The notes under the pieces are model-generated. The model was not told the origin of the DNA. It searched no databases and was given only the letters and a program-made list of their open reading frames with translations. A stretch of DNA of 64,000 bases from Streptomyces cyanogenus (GTDB lineage Bacteria > Actinomycetota > Actinomycetes > Streptomycetales > Streptomycetaceae): contig NZ_CP071839.1 in NCBI RefSeq assembly GCF_017526105.1, positions 7,912,001 to 7,976,000 on the forward strand, read 5' to 3'. Of the stretch, positions 39,624 to 48,311 are shown piece by piece (the first letter of the stretch is position 1; each line of letters starts with the position of its first letter). Both the position numbers and the translations under genes were made by a program.

Positions 39624-40913
39624 ATGGCGGGGCGCAACGGACGCACGGTACGCGACCTGAGGCGGGGCAACCGGACGGCGGTGCTCCAGCGGCTCTACTT
39701 CGACGGCCCGCTCAGCCGGTTCGAGCTCGGGCCGGCCACCGGGCTCAGCTCCGGCTCGGTCAGCAACGTGGTCGCGGATCTGATCGCCGACGGACTGGTG
39801 GAGGAGGCCGGCAGCGTCGACTCCGACGGCGGCCGGCCGCGCACCCTGCTGCGGGTCGCCCCGCACAGCGGTCAGATGATCGGCGTCGACGTCGGCGAGA
39901 CCCGGGTCCGGGTCGAGCTGTTCGACCTGGCCCTCACCGAACTGGCCCGCGCCGAACGCCCGTTGGCCCCCCAGGGCTACGACGTCGAGGTCATCGCCGG
40001 TCACATCCGCGACGGTGTCGCCGAGGTCCTCGCCGCCGAACAGGCCGCCCCCGACCGCCTGCTCGGCGTCGGCGTCGGCGTCCCCGGCATCGTGGAACAC
40101 ACCGCGGACCGGGGCGCCGTCGTGCACGGGCAGACCATCGGCTGGGACGCGGTCCCGCTGGAGCGGCTGCTCCGCTCGGCCTCCGGGCTGCCCGACGGGG
40201 TGCCGTACTTCATCGACAACGGCGCCAAGACCCTCGGCCAGGCCGAGATGTGGTTCGGCGCCGGGCGCGGCGCCCGCAACGCCGTCGTCGTGCTCTTCGG
40301 CTCCGGCGTCGGAGCCTGCCTGGTCACGCCCGAGGTGGAGAACGGGCGGGCCGTGGAGTGGGGGCATCTGACGGTACGGGTGCGCGGGCGCCGCTGCCGC
40401 TGCGGTGCGCCGGGCTGCCTGGAGGCCTACGCGGGCGCCGAGTCGCTGCTCGCCCGCTGGCGTGAGGAGGGCGGCCGGCCGCCCGAGGACACCGACGAGG
40501 AGACCGCGCTCACCGCGATGCTCGCCGCCGCGTACCCGGCCGGGGACACCGCGCCGGACCCGGTCGCGCTGGCCGTCCTGGAGGAGACCGCGGAGTACGT
40601 CGGCGCCGGCCTCTCCGACCTGATCAACCTCTTCCAGCCCGAGCGGATCCTGATCGGCGGCTGGGCCGGGCTCCAGCTCGGCGCGCGCTTCCTGCCGGCC
40701 GTACGCCGGCACGCGGCGACGTACGCCCTGCGGCACCCGGCCGACAAGATGACCATCGAACTCGGCAGGCTCGGCCCGGACGCGGTCACCGTCGGCGCCG
40801 CGATCCTTCCCCTGGCCGAGTTCTTCGCCGACGGCGGTCGCCGCCCCGAACGAACCCCCGAGGAACGGCTTCCGGCCTGGAGCACCGCCCTCAAGGACCG
40901 CGCCCCCCACTGA
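39624..40913 (+). CDS. ROK-family transcriptional regulator
   Basis: 429 residues. A winged helix-turn-helix (about 12-70: NRTAVLQRLYFDGPLSRFEL, then TGLSSGSVSNVVADLI) precedes a ROK sugar-kinase-like domain with GVDVGETRVR, VLFGSGVGACLV and the zinc motif CRCGAPGCLEAYAG. The ExGH element is EWGH. Such proteins repress sugar-use genes and are released by the sugar or its phosphate. ATG 39624 has AAGGGAG upstream. No sugar operon is adjacent, so its regulon lies elsewhere. Confidence 0.92.
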   Translation: MAGRNGRTVRDLRRGNRTAVLQRLYFDGPLSRFELGPATGLSSGSVSNVVADLIADGLVEEAGSVDSDGGRPRTLLRVAPHSGQMIGVDVGETRVRVELFDLALTELARAERPLAPQGYDVEVIAGHIRDGVAEVLAAEQAAPDRLLGVGVGVPGIVEHTADRGAVVHGQTIGWDAVPLERLLRSASGLPDGVPYFIDNGAKTLGQAEMWFGAGRGARNAVVVLFGSGVGACLVTPEVENGRAVEWGHLTVRVRGRRCRCGAPGCLEAYAGAESLLARWREEGGRPPEDTDEETALTAMLAAAYPAGDTAPDPVALAVLEETAEYVGAGLSDLINLFQPERILIGGWAGLQLGARFLPAVRRHAATYALRHPADKMTIELGRLGPDAVTVGAAILPLAEFFADGGRRPERTPEERLPAWSTALKDRAPH

Positions 40914-41221
40914 CCCCTCCGGGGCCGCGGGACACGAGGCGCGAGCCGACGCCCGACCACCGGCGAGAGCATGGGCCGACGGCCGGCCCCGGGTCGCCCG
41001 TCTGGCGCGCCCGGCTGCCGGCTGTGCGCCGACTGAAGCCGGCATGCCCCCGCGGGACGCAGGCCACCGGCACATACGCAACCCGGCCGCCCTCGAGCGC
41101 GCAGGCCGACGGCCGGCCGGTATCGCCCGCCCCGGCTCCGGGCCTGTGCCCTGACACCGGGCGTCCCCCGGCGGGGGGCTGGCCCCCATGGGAAACCGGA
41201 TGCTCGCCTGCCCGGCACGAC
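40914..41221. repeat. Convergent gap with degenerate GGCCGACGG repeats
   Basis: GGCCGACGG occurs at 40974-40982 and 41104-41112, each followed by CCGGCC and TCGCCCG, so a diverged segment of about 130 bp is present twice. The same nonamer occurs at 41225-41233, inside the last codons of the following minus-strand gene. No gene is seen in this gap. Confidence 0.45.
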
Positions 41222-41461
41222 TCAGGCCGACGGCTCCTGCGGCGCCGGGTGTTCCGGGTGGACCGTGCCCGAGCGGGGGGCGCCGCTCGGGCCGGTGCCG
41301 GCCTCGTCCGTGTCCGGGACGGAGGCCTCGTCCGGCTCGTCGTCCTGCGTGCGGCCCGGGGCGACGTCCCAGGGGTCCTCGTCCGGCCGGGCCTGCTGGT
41401 CGGGCATGTCCCGGGGGACCGGCCGCTGCTCGGCGCCGGGCCGGCGCTGCTGCTCAGGCAT
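41222..41461 (-). CDS. Small hydrophilic hypothetical protein
   Basis: 79 residues, Pro/Asp/Glu/Gln-rich, predicted disordered, no recognised domain. ATG 41461 is preceded by GGAGGAGCGGAG. It follows the epimerase-like gene by 38 bases on the same strand and is probably cotranscribed. The surrounding long frame extends through that gene in another frame and is not real. Confidence 0.55.
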   Translation of the reverse strand: MPEQQRRPGAEQRPVPRDMPDQQARPDEDPWDVAPGRTQDDEPDEASVPDTDEAGTGPSGAPRSGTVHPEHPAPQEPSA

Positions 41462-41499
41462 GGTGTTCTCCGCTCCTCCGTAGGCTCGGGCGCATCCGG

Positions 41500-42531
41500 T
41501 CAGCCGACCTTCCGCCCCCGCATCGGCTCGGTCCCCATCCCGCCGCCCTGCTGCAGGCCGTCCAGGAACTCCTGGAACACCTCGGTCGCGGTGTGCCGGG
41601 GCTCCCACTCCAGCTCCGCGCGCGCCCGGGCGCAGTCCATCAGCGGCAGCCGCAGCACGGCGTCGAACAGGTGCGGGGACGCGGGCAGCAGGCGCAGCCC
41701 CCAGGCGGCGGCGATCGCCGACCGGGCCGCCGTACGCGGCAGCCGCACCGGCCGGGACCCGAGCAACTCGGCGAGGACACCGGCGTCCAGCGGGGGATCG
41801 GCCGCCAGGTTGAAGGCGCCCCGGGCGCTGTCCGAGCGCACCGCCAGCCGGTAGGCCTCGGCGGCGTCGTCCGTGTGCAGCGCCTGCACCCGCAGGCCCG
41901 GGATGTCCGGCAGGAACGGCAGCAGTTCCGGCCGGGCCAGCGGACCGGGCAGGAACTTCCCGCCGAAGATGCGCCGCTGCTCGCTCGCCGACTCCCACTT
42001 GAACAGGAACGCCGGGCGCATCCGGACCACCCGCACCTCGGGGTGGTCGCGCTCGAAGACGTCCAGCGTGCGCTCCAGGTAGGCCTTCTCCCGGCAGTAC
42101 GCGGCGTCCGGCCAGCCGTGCGTGGGCCAGGACTCGTCCACCGGGCGGTCCTTCGGCCCCGGCGAGTACGCCCCGACGGAGGAGGCGTGCACCAGTACCG
42201 GCACCCGGGCGGCGGCGACCGCCTCGAACACCCGGATGGAGCCGAGCACGTTGGTCCGCCAGGTGGTGACGGGATCGTGCGTCGGCTGGAACGCCCAGGC
42301 CAGATGGATCACGGCGTCGGCGCCCTCGAACCGCTCGGCGACGTTGGCCTCGTCCGAGCCCAGGTCGACGGCGGACCACTCGGTCTTCGGCGGCGACCAG
42401 TCGGGCGTGCGCCGGGCCAGTCCCCGTACCGACTTGATGCCCGGATCCTCCGAGAGCAGACGCACCACACTCGTCCCGACATTGCCGGTGGCGCCTGTCA
42501 CGACGACCCTGCTGCCCGCTGAGCTGCTCAC
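41500..42531 (-). CDS. NAD-dependent epimerase/dehydratase-family protein
   Basis: 343 residues from GTG 42531, with GAGGAGCCGAAG upstream. The Rossmann motif VVVTGATGNVGTSVVRLL is near the N-terminus. The catalytic region has HASSVGAYSPG with a Ser and later AAYCREKAYLE, giving Tyr-x-x-x-Lys (YCREK). The C-terminal half has the SDR substrate-domain pattern (MRPAFLFK ... LHTDDAAEAYRLAV). Function may be reduction or epimerisation of a sugar or terpene-type substrate; not assignable. It is followed by a small protein gene. Confidence 0.85.
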   Translation of the reverse strand: MSSSAGSRVVVTGATGNVGTSVVRLLSEDPGIKSVRGLARRTPDWSPPKTEWSAVDLGSDEANVAERFEGADAVIHLAWAFQPTHDPVTTWRTNVLGSIRVFEAVAAARVPVLVHASSVGAYSPGPKDRPVDESWPTHGWPDAAYCREKAYLERTLDVFERDHPEVRVVRMRPAFLFKWESASEQRRIFGGKFLPGPLARPELLPFLPDIPGLRVQALHTDDAAEAYRLAVRSDSARGAFNLAADPPLDAGVLAELLGSRPVRLPRTAARSAIAAAWGLRLLPASPHLFDAVLRLPLMDCARARAELEWEPRHTATEVFQEFLDGLQQGGGMGTEPMRGRKVG

Positions 42532-42630
42532 CTTCGGCTCCTCTCGTCGGCACGGCGGAGGCTGCGACGAGCGGCCGGGTACCCGGGCGGCGGACCCGCA
42601 CACGCGGCGCCGCCGCGACAGCGGCAACAG

Positions 42631-42685
42631 CGGCAAGGGAAGCCCCGGTAGTGACGGCGGCAAGGGAAAGCCCCGGTCGTGACGG
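42631..42685. repeat. 27/28-bp tandem duplication
   Basis: CGGCAAGGGAAGCCCCGGTA plus GTGACGG (42631-42657) is repeated at 42658-42685 with one added A and one change. It lies in the 366-bp gap 42532-42897, which otherwise holds only the hairpin at 42750. Confidence 0.7.
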
Positions 42686-42749
42686 GGGAATCACGGCCGG
42701 GGCGGTCGGAGTGTGGGCGCGGATGGCGGTCGCCTCTCGGCGAAAGGCT

Positions 42750-42783
42750 CCACAGGGCTTCAGCCGAACGATCGTCCCTGTGG
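42750..42783. terminator. Stem-loop downstream of the HAD gene
   Basis: CCACAGGG (42750-42757) pairs perfectly with CCCTGTGG (42776-42783) around an 18-base loop. It lies about 115 bases after the HAD gene stop on the minus strand and could end that transcript. Confidence 0.4.
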
Positions 42784-42897
42784 GCAAAAGGTGAGGCCCG
42801 GGGACACTGTCCCATCCGCACCCACAGCTCGTTCAACGGGCAACCACCCCTGGGTGTTCCGTCCGTGTTCGTGACCTGTGTCACCACCGGGCACCGC

Positions 42898-43554
42898 TCA
42901 GCCCAGCGGGCTCCCGGCCAGGCGCGCCAGCAGGTCGGCGGGGTCGGCGTACACCGCCTGCGCGCCCGCCTCCTCCAGGTCGGCCCGGGGGATCCCACCG
43001 CACAGCAGCCCGACACAGCGCACCCCGGCCTTGCTGCCCGCCCGCATGTCCCACACGGTGTCCCCGACGAACACCGCCCGCGAGGCCGGCACCCCGGCCA
43101 GCTCCAGCGCGTGTTCCACGGGCTCCGGGGCCGGCTTGCCCCGCTCGACGTCGTCGGCGCTCGCCATGCCGGTGATGGCGTCGTCCGCGTCGATCGCCCG
43201 GCGCAGCGCGCCCAGCTCGGCACCGCTCGCCGAGGTGGCGAGGACCACCGTCCAGCCGTCGGCGTGCAGCCGCCGCAGCAGGTCCCCGGCCCCCGGCAGG
43301 GCCGGGAGCCGCTCGAAGAACTGGCCGTACAGCGCCGTGTGCGCCGCGCTCAGCCCGGCGTCCTCGTCGGGGTCCCGGTCGTCGCCCAGCAGATGGGCGA
43401 TCAGATCCGTGGAGCCCAGACCGACGGCCCGGTGCACGTCGTGCATGGACACGTCGTGACCGGCCTGCCGGAACGCCTCCCACCAGGTGACGACATGCAG
43501 GGCATTGGTGTCGACGAGCGTTCCGTCGACGTCGAACACGGCGGCACGGTCCAT
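42898..43554 (-). CDS. HAD-superfamily phosphatase
   Basis: 218 residues. Motif I is FDVDGTLVDTNA with the nucleophile Asp, motif II TSASGAEL, motif III GKPAPEP with the Lys, and motif IV VFVGDTVWDM. The helical cap is of the beta-phosphoglucomutase/phosphoglycolate-phosphatase type. The substrate is not defined. It starts at ATG 43554, 17 bases after the PHP gene stop, and is probably part of that transcript. Confidence 0.88.
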   Translation of the reverse strand: MDRAAVFDVDGTLVDTNALHVVTWWEAFRQAGHDVSMHDVHRAVGLGSTDLIAHLLGDDRDPDEDAGLSAAHTALYGQFFERLPALPGAGDLLRRLHADGWTVVLATSASGAELGALRRAIDADDAITGMASADDVERGKPAPEPVEHALELAGVPASRAVFVGDTVWDMRAGSKAGVRCVGLLCGGIPRADLEEAGAQAVYADPADLLARLAGSPLG

Positions 43555-43570
43555 CCGGGGATCCCTTCTC

Positions 43571-44638
43571 TCAGCTTCCGGACCGGGTACCACGCCCGGA
43601 CCCGGCCACGCGTGCCGGCACCCGGCCCTCACGGGTCCAGTCCAGCAGCTCCTCGGCCGACCAGGTGGTCACCACCCGTTCGGGCGGCACCCCGCACTCC
43701 TCGGCCCGGGCGCAGCCGAGGATCTGCCAGTCCAGCTGGCCGGGCGCGTGTGCGTCGGTGTCGACCGAGAACAGCACCCCCGCCTCGACCGCCCGGCGCA
43801 GCAGCCGCCGGGGCGGGTCCAGCCGTTCCGGGCGGCTGTTGATCTCCACGGCGGTGCCGGACTCGGCGCACGCGGCGAAGACCTCGTCCGCGTCGAACCG
43901 GGACTCGGGCCGCCCCCGGCCCGTGACCAGGCGTCCCGTGCAGTGCCCCAGGACGTCGGCGTGCGGGCTGCGTACGGCGGCCACCATCCGGCGGGTCATG
44001 GACCGTGCGTCCATCCGCAGCTTGGAGTGCACCGACACCACGACCACGTCCAGCTGCTCCAGCAGCTCCTCCTCCTGGTCCAGCGAGCCGTCGTCGAGGA
44101 TGTCGCACTCGATGCCGGTGAGCAGCCGGAACGGTGCCCAGCGGGCGTTCAGCCCGGCCACCACCGCGAGCTGCTCGCGCAGCCGCTCGGGCGACAGCCC
44201 GCGGGCCACGGTCAGTCGCGGAGAGTGGTCGGTGAGCGCGGTCCACTCGTGCCCCAGCTCGGCCGCCGCCCGCCCCATCTCCTCGATCGGGCTGCCCCCG
44301 TCGGACCAGTCCGAGTGCGTGTGGCAGTCGCCGCGGATCAGCGCCCGCAGCCCGGCACCGGGCCCCTCGGCGCCGGCCGGCGTCCCGGCCTCCTCCTCCA
44401 GCCTGCGCAGATAACCGGGCACCTCACCGGCCAGCGCCTCCCGCACCACCTGCGCGGTCTTCGGCCCGACCCCCTTGAGCGACTCCAGCGTTCCGTCCGC
44501 GGCCCGCGCCGCCACCTCGCCCTCGGGGAGCGCGGCCAGCGTCCGGGAGGCGGTGCGAAAGGCCCGTACCCGATACGTGGGCGCGAGCGCCCGCTCCAGC
44601 AGGAAGGCGATCCGGTCGAGGGCAGCGACGGGGTCCAT
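43571..44638 (-). CDS. PHP-domain protein with helix-hairpin-helix (PolX-like, no polymerase domain)
   Basis: 355 residues. The N-terminal 95 residues are helix-hairpin-helix-like (AFRTASRTLAALP ... LKGVGPKTAQVVREAL). The PHP domain has GDCHTHSDWSDGG (HxH), ALTDHSPR, GIECDIL, SVHSKLRM and SVDTDAH, the usual metal ligands. This matches the two ends of bacterial PolX without the central polymerase domain, so nuclease or phosphoesterase activity on DNA ends or nucleotides is likely. ATG 44638 has only a weak ribosome site. Confidence 0.85.
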   Translation of the reverse strand: MDPVAALDRIAFLLERALAPTYRVRAFRTASRTLAALPEGEVAARAADGTLESLKGVGPKTAQVVREALAGEVPGYLRRLEEEAGTPAGAEGPGAGLRALIRGDCHTHSDWSDGGSPIEEMGRAAAELGHEWTALTDHSPRLTVARGLSPERLREQLAVVAGLNARWAPFRLLTGIECDILDDGSLDQEEELLEQLDVVVVSVHSKLRMDARSMTRRMVAAVRSPHADVLGHCTGRLVTGRGRPESRFDADEVFAACAESGTAVEINSRPERLDPPRRLLRRAVEAGVLFSVDTDAHAPGQLDWQILGCARAEECGVPPERVVTTWSAEELLDWTREGRVPARVAGSGRGTRSGS

Positions 44639-44811
44639 GGGAACCAAGGGTGCACCAGCCGCCCCGGAGGGGCGCGGGGAACCGCGCGGGTGACCGGCCA
44701 CGAGCCGCGGCCCGCGACGGTCGGTGACCCCTCACGGCGAAACCCGTTTGCCCCCACCGCCCCCGGGTACTGCGGTGACTCGTCCGGACACCCACCGTGA
44801 GGAGGCGAGCC

Positions 44812-45615
44812 ATGCCCGCACCAGCCGTGCAGCGAACGGCGCTGATCACCGGCGCGGACTCCGGCATCGGCCGGGCCACCGCCGTACGCCTAGCCGAGGC
44901 CGGCCTGGACATCGGCATCACTTGGCACGCGGACGAGAAGGGCGCCGAGGAGACGGCGCGGGAGGTCCGCGCGCACGGCCGCCGCGCGGCCGTCGCCCAG
45001 CTGGACCTCACCCGGCTGCCCGAGGCCGCCGACACCGTGGACCGGCTCTGTGACGAGCTGGGCCGGATCGACGTACTCGTCAACAACGCCGGTACGGGCA
45101 CCATGACCCCCTTCCTGGACCTGACCCTGACCGATGTGCGCCGGGTCCTGGACGTCGACCTCGTCGGCCCGTTCCTGCTCGGTCAGCGGGCCGCGCGGCG
45201 CATGATCCGGCAGGGCGACGGCGGCCGGATCGTCAACGTCACCTCCGTGCACGAGCACCAGCCCCGGGTCGGCGCGGCCCCGTACTGCGCGGCCAAGGGC
45301 GGCCTCGGCCTGCTCACCCAGGTGATGGCCCTGGAGCTGGCCGAGCACGGCATCACCGTGAACGCGGTCGCGCCGGGCGAGATCGCCACCCCGATGACCG
45401 GCCAGGAGGACACCGACGTCCACACCGAGCGGCGCCCCGGCGTGCCGCTCGGCCGGCCCGGTGACGCCCGCGAGGTCGCCGCGGTGATCGCCTTCCTCGC
45501 CGGCCCGGACGCCTCCTACGTCACCGGCGCCTCCTGGAGTGTCGACGGCGGCATGCTGCGCATGGGCCCGCAGGCCGGCTCCCATCTGACCAGCGACGAC
45601 TGGCGCCGGCCGTGA
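44812..45615 (+). CDS. Short-chain dehydrogenase/reductase
   Basis: 267 residues. TALITGADSGIGRATAVRL binds NAD(P), NNAG appears at VLVNNAGTGTM, and the catalytic set is Ser in NVTSVHEHQP and Tyr/Lys in PYCAAKGG. The end VTGASWSVDGGML is typical of classical SDRs. ATG 44812 has GAGGAGGCGAG upstream; an in-frame ATG five codons earlier is worse placed. Substrate unknown. The topoisomerase gene follows 40 bases later on the same strand. Confidence 0.9.
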   Translation: MPAPAVQRTALITGADSGIGRATAVRLAEAGLDIGITWHADEKGAEETAREVRAHGRRAAVAQLDLTRLPEAADTVDRLCDELGRIDVLVNNAGTGTMTPFLDLTLTDVRRVLDVDLVGPFLLGQRAARRMIRQGDGGRIVNVTSVHEHQPRVGAAPYCAAKGGLGLLTQVMALELAEHGITVNAVAPGEIATPMTGQEDTDVHTERRPGVPLGRPGDAREVAAVIAFLAGPDASYVTGASWSVDGGMLRMGPQAGSHLTSDDWRRP

Positions 45616-45655
45616 GCCGCCGCTGAGAGGCCGAGGAGGGCGGAGGAGGTCGAGG

Positions 45656-46681
45656 GTGAGGCTGCGCACCAGCTCGTGCGACGGCCCCGGCTACACACGT
45701 ATCCGCTGCGGCCGGGGTTTCCGCTATGCCGACGCCACCGGCGAGCCCCTCACCGACCCCGAGCAGCTCGCCCGCATCCGGGCCCTGACCGTCCCGCCCG
45801 CCTGGCGCGACGTGTGGATCTGCCCGTGGCCCAACGGCCACCTCCAGGCCGTCGGCACCGACGACGCCGGGCGCCGCCAGTACCTGTACCACGAGCAGTT
45901 CCGCGCCGAGCAGGACAAGGCCAAGCACGAGCACGTACGGCAGGTCGCGCGGACCCTGCCGGAGCTGCGCGCCAGGGTGGCGCTCGACCTGGCCGGACGC
46001 GGGCTGAGCCGGGACCGGGTCACCGCCTGCGCGGTCCGCCTGCTCGACCTGGGCTTCTTCCGGATCGGCAGCGACCGGCACACCCGCACCAGCGAGACCT
46101 ACGGCCTGACGACCATGCTCCGTGAGCACGTCGACTGCGGCCGCGGCGAGATCACCTTCAGCTACCCGGCCAAGGGCGGCACCGCGATGGTCCGCGCCCT
46201 CGTCGACGAGCAGGTCCACGAGGTCGCCCGGGCCCTGGTGCGCCGCCCGCGCGGTGGCGACCGCTTCCTCGTCTACTGGGACCGCCGCGCCTGGCACGAC
46301 CTGCACGGCGACGACCTCAACGAGGCCCTGCGCCGGCTGTCCGGCACCGATGTCACCGCCAAGGACTTCCGCACCTGGCACGCCACCGTGCTGGCCGCCG
46401 TGGCGGTCTCCGTGGCCGCGCGCGACGCCCGGGCGACCGATGCCGCCCGGCGCCGGCAGATCACCCGGGCCGTCCGCGAGGTCAGCCACTACCTGGGCAA
46501 CACGCCCGCGGTGTGGCGGTCGTCGTACATCGACCCGAAGGTGTTCGAGCTGTTCGAGCAGGGTGTGACCGTGGCCCCCGCGCTCACCCGGCTGGGCGAA
46601 CACGGGGAGTTCGGGCGTCCGGCCACCCAGGGGGCCGTCGAGGCTGCCGTACTGGATCTTCTGGACGGAGCCGCTGGATGA
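45656..46681 (+). CDS. DNA topoisomerase IB (poxvirus type)
   Basis: 341 residues. The small N-terminal domain (GPGYTRIRCGRGFRYADATG, then PPAWRDVWICPWPNGHLQAV) is the Topo IB signature, and the catalytic domain has RLLDLGFFRIGSDRH, LRRLSGTDVTAKDFRTWHAT, and the active Tyr291 in SSYIDPKVFELFE. It relaxes supercoils by nicking one strand. Such enzymes are scattered in actinobacteria and likely spread by transfer. GTG 45656 has GGAGGAGGTCGAG upstream. Confidence 0.92.
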   Translation: MRLRTSSCDGPGYTRIRCGRGFRYADATGEPLTDPEQLARIRALTVPPAWRDVWICPWPNGHLQAVGTDDAGRRQYLYHEQFRAEQDKAKHEHVRQVARTLPELRARVALDLAGRGLSRDRVTACAVRLLDLGFFRIGSDRHTRTSETYGLTTMLREHVDCGRGEITFSYPAKGGTAMVRALVDEQVHEVARALVRRPRGGDRFLVYWDRRAWHDLHGDDLNEALRRLSGTDVTAKDFRTWHATVLAAVAVSVAARDARATDAARRRQITRAVREVSHYLGNTPAVWRSSYIDPKVFELFEQGVTVAPALTRLGEHGEFGRPATQGAVEAAVLDLLDGAAG

Positions 46682-46716
46682 CCCGTCGGCGCGGGTTGCG
46701 TTCTACCCTCGATTGC

Positions 46717-46962
46717 ATGACCGAACAAGCAGCTCCCCACATCTCCCATCCGCGGGTCCTGGTCCACGGGGTGTGCCCGGGCCGGCACGGCGAGCCGCCC
46801 TTCCGGATCATGGAGATCGACGGTCAGGTGGTCGGCGAGGCGAGGACCATCACGGACGTGCTGGAGACGGCCGCCTCCTACGGCATCCCCATCCACGACC
46901 TGGACGACCCGGACGCGGTTCGCTGGGTGGGCGGTGACAAGTACACCTGGAGAGTGCGCTGA
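46717..46962 (+). CDS. Small hypothetical protein
   Basis: 81 residues. No recognised domain; an acidic, compact sequence with FRIMEIDGQVVGEARTITDV and IHDLDDPDAVRWVGGDKYTW, which looks globular. ATG 46717 follows TACCCT by seven bases, compatible with a leaderless start. It lies 35 bases after the topoisomerase stop. The convergent glucanase gene ends 18 bases after it. Confidence 0.65.
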   Translation: MTEQAAPHISHPRVLVHGVCPGRHGEPPFRIMEIDGQVVGEARTITDVLETAASYGIPIHDLDDPDAVRWVGGDKYTWRVR

Positions 46963-46980
46963 CCGGCCGGCGCGTCGGGC

Positions 46981-48213
46981 TCAGCCGACCGTCCACTTCT
47001 GGTTGGCGCCGCCCGTGCAGGTCCAGATCTGCAGCCGGGTCCCGTTGGCCGCGTTGCTCCCGGTCACGTCCAGGCACTTGTTCGCCTGCGGGTTGACGAT
47101 GTCGCGGGCCGCCGGGAGGGCCCACTTCTGCGCGGCGCTGCCGTTGCAGTCCCACAGCTGGACGGGCGTGCCGTCGGCGGTGCCGCCGCCGCTGACGTCC
47201 AGGCACTTGCCGAGCGCCCGGAGCGTGCCGTCCGAGCCGACGGTCCACGCCTGCGCGCCCGTGCCGTTGCAGTCGTAGAGCTGGACCGGGGTTCCGTTCG
47301 CGGCGTTCGCCCCGGCGATGTCCACGCACTTGCCCGCGAGGCCCCGGATCGGCACGCCGGCCGCGCTGTCGCTCGTCGTCACCGACACCGAGTCCACCAC
47401 CAGCGCTTGCGGGAACTGCGTCGAGCCGTCCGGGTCGCCGGGCCAGTAGCCGCCGACCGCGAGGTTCAGGATCAGGAAGAACGGCTTGTTGAACACCCAG
47501 GTCTTCCCGCCCAGGTCGGCGGGCGTGCGGCGCTGGTAGACGTTCCCGTCCACCGACCAGGTGATCGAGTCGGGCGCCCAGTCGACGGCGAAGGTGTGGA
47601 AGGCGTCCGCGAAGGCCTGCCCGTTCGGCAGCGAGTACGGGGCGCCTATGCCGCCCGAGCCGGAGTAGCCGGGGCCGTGGATGGTGCCGTGCACGGTGGA
47701 GGGCTCGAAGCCGACGTTCTCCATCACGTCGATCTCACCCGAGTCCGGCCAGTTGACCGGCGTGCCGAGCATCCAGAACGCGGGCCACATGCCCTGCCCG
47801 CGCGGGATCTTCATCCGGGCCTCGACATGGCCGTACTGGGCGTTGAACTTCCCGGCCGTGTTCAGCCGGGCCGAGGTGTACTGGCAACTGCCGTACCAGC
47901 ACTGGTAGCCGGCCGGGTTCTCCTTGCGGGCCGTGATCACCAGATGGCCCTGGCCGTCCAGGGCCGCGTTCTTCGTGCCCGAGGTGTAGTACTGCCGCTC
48001 GTGGTTGTTGACGTTGTCGCCGGTCTCCAGGGTCCACTTCGAGGAGTCGACCGCGGCGCCCGCGGGCCCGTCGAAGGTGTCGGAGAAGGTGGTGACGGCC
48101 GCGGCCGCCGGGGCGGCGGTCCGGGCCTGCGCCGGGCCGACGGCGGCGGAGCCGACGAGCGCGGCGGAGAGGGCGGCGAGGAGACATCTGCGGAGCAGGC
48201 GCGAGGAGGCCAT
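46981..48213 (-). CDS. Secreted family GH16 beta-glucanase with ricin-B (CBM13) domain
   Basis: 410 residues. The Sec signal peptide (about 1-30, RRCLLAALSAALVGSAAVGPAQA) precedes a GH16 domain with WPAFWMLG and the catalytic SGEIDVMENVG (two Glu and Asp) near residue 170. From about residue 285 three ricin-B repeats with QxW-type ends (GAQAWTVG, AAQKWALP, ANQKWTVG) form a CBM13 sugar-binding domain. Expected to hydrolyse beta-1,3-glucan (laminarin) outside the cell. A strong-looking promoter lies upstream. Confidence 0.93.
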   Translation of the reverse strand: MASSRLLRRCLLAALSAALVGSAAVGPAQARTAAPAAAAVTTFSDTFDGPAGAAVDSSKWTLETGDNVNNHERQYYTSGTKNAALDGQGHLVITARKENPAGYQCWYGSCQYTSARLNTAGKFNAQYGHVEARMKIPRGQGMWPAFWMLGTPVNWPDSGEIDVMENVGFEPSTVHGTIHGPGYSGSGGIGAPYSLPNGQAFADAFHTFAVDWAPDSITWSVDGNVYQRRTPADLGGKTWVFNKPFFLILNLAVGGYWPGDPDGSTQFPQALVVDSVSVTTSDSAAGVPIRGLAGKCVDIAGANAANGTPVQLYDCNGTGAQAWTVGSDGTLRALGKCLDVSGGGTADGTPVQLWDCNGSAAQKWALPAARDIVNPQANKCLDVTGSNAANGTRLQIWTCTGGANQKWTVG

Positions 48214-48254
48214 GGCTCTCCGTTCGGTGGGGGGCGGGAGCGGTGTGCCTCTTG

Positions 48255-48283
48255 ATTTAAGAAGTGAGATAAGGGAGCGTCAA
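48255..48283 (-). promoter_or_regulatory. Promoter of the GH16 gene
   Basis: On the minus strand TTGACG (48283-48278) and TTAAAT (48260-48255) are 17 bases apart, close to the major sigma consensus, in an unusually AT-rich patch. The region also reads as a partial dyad and may bind a repressor. Confidence 0.6.
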
Positions 48284-48311
48284 GTCCCTGGTGCAGACCT
48301 GCCCCTGACCA

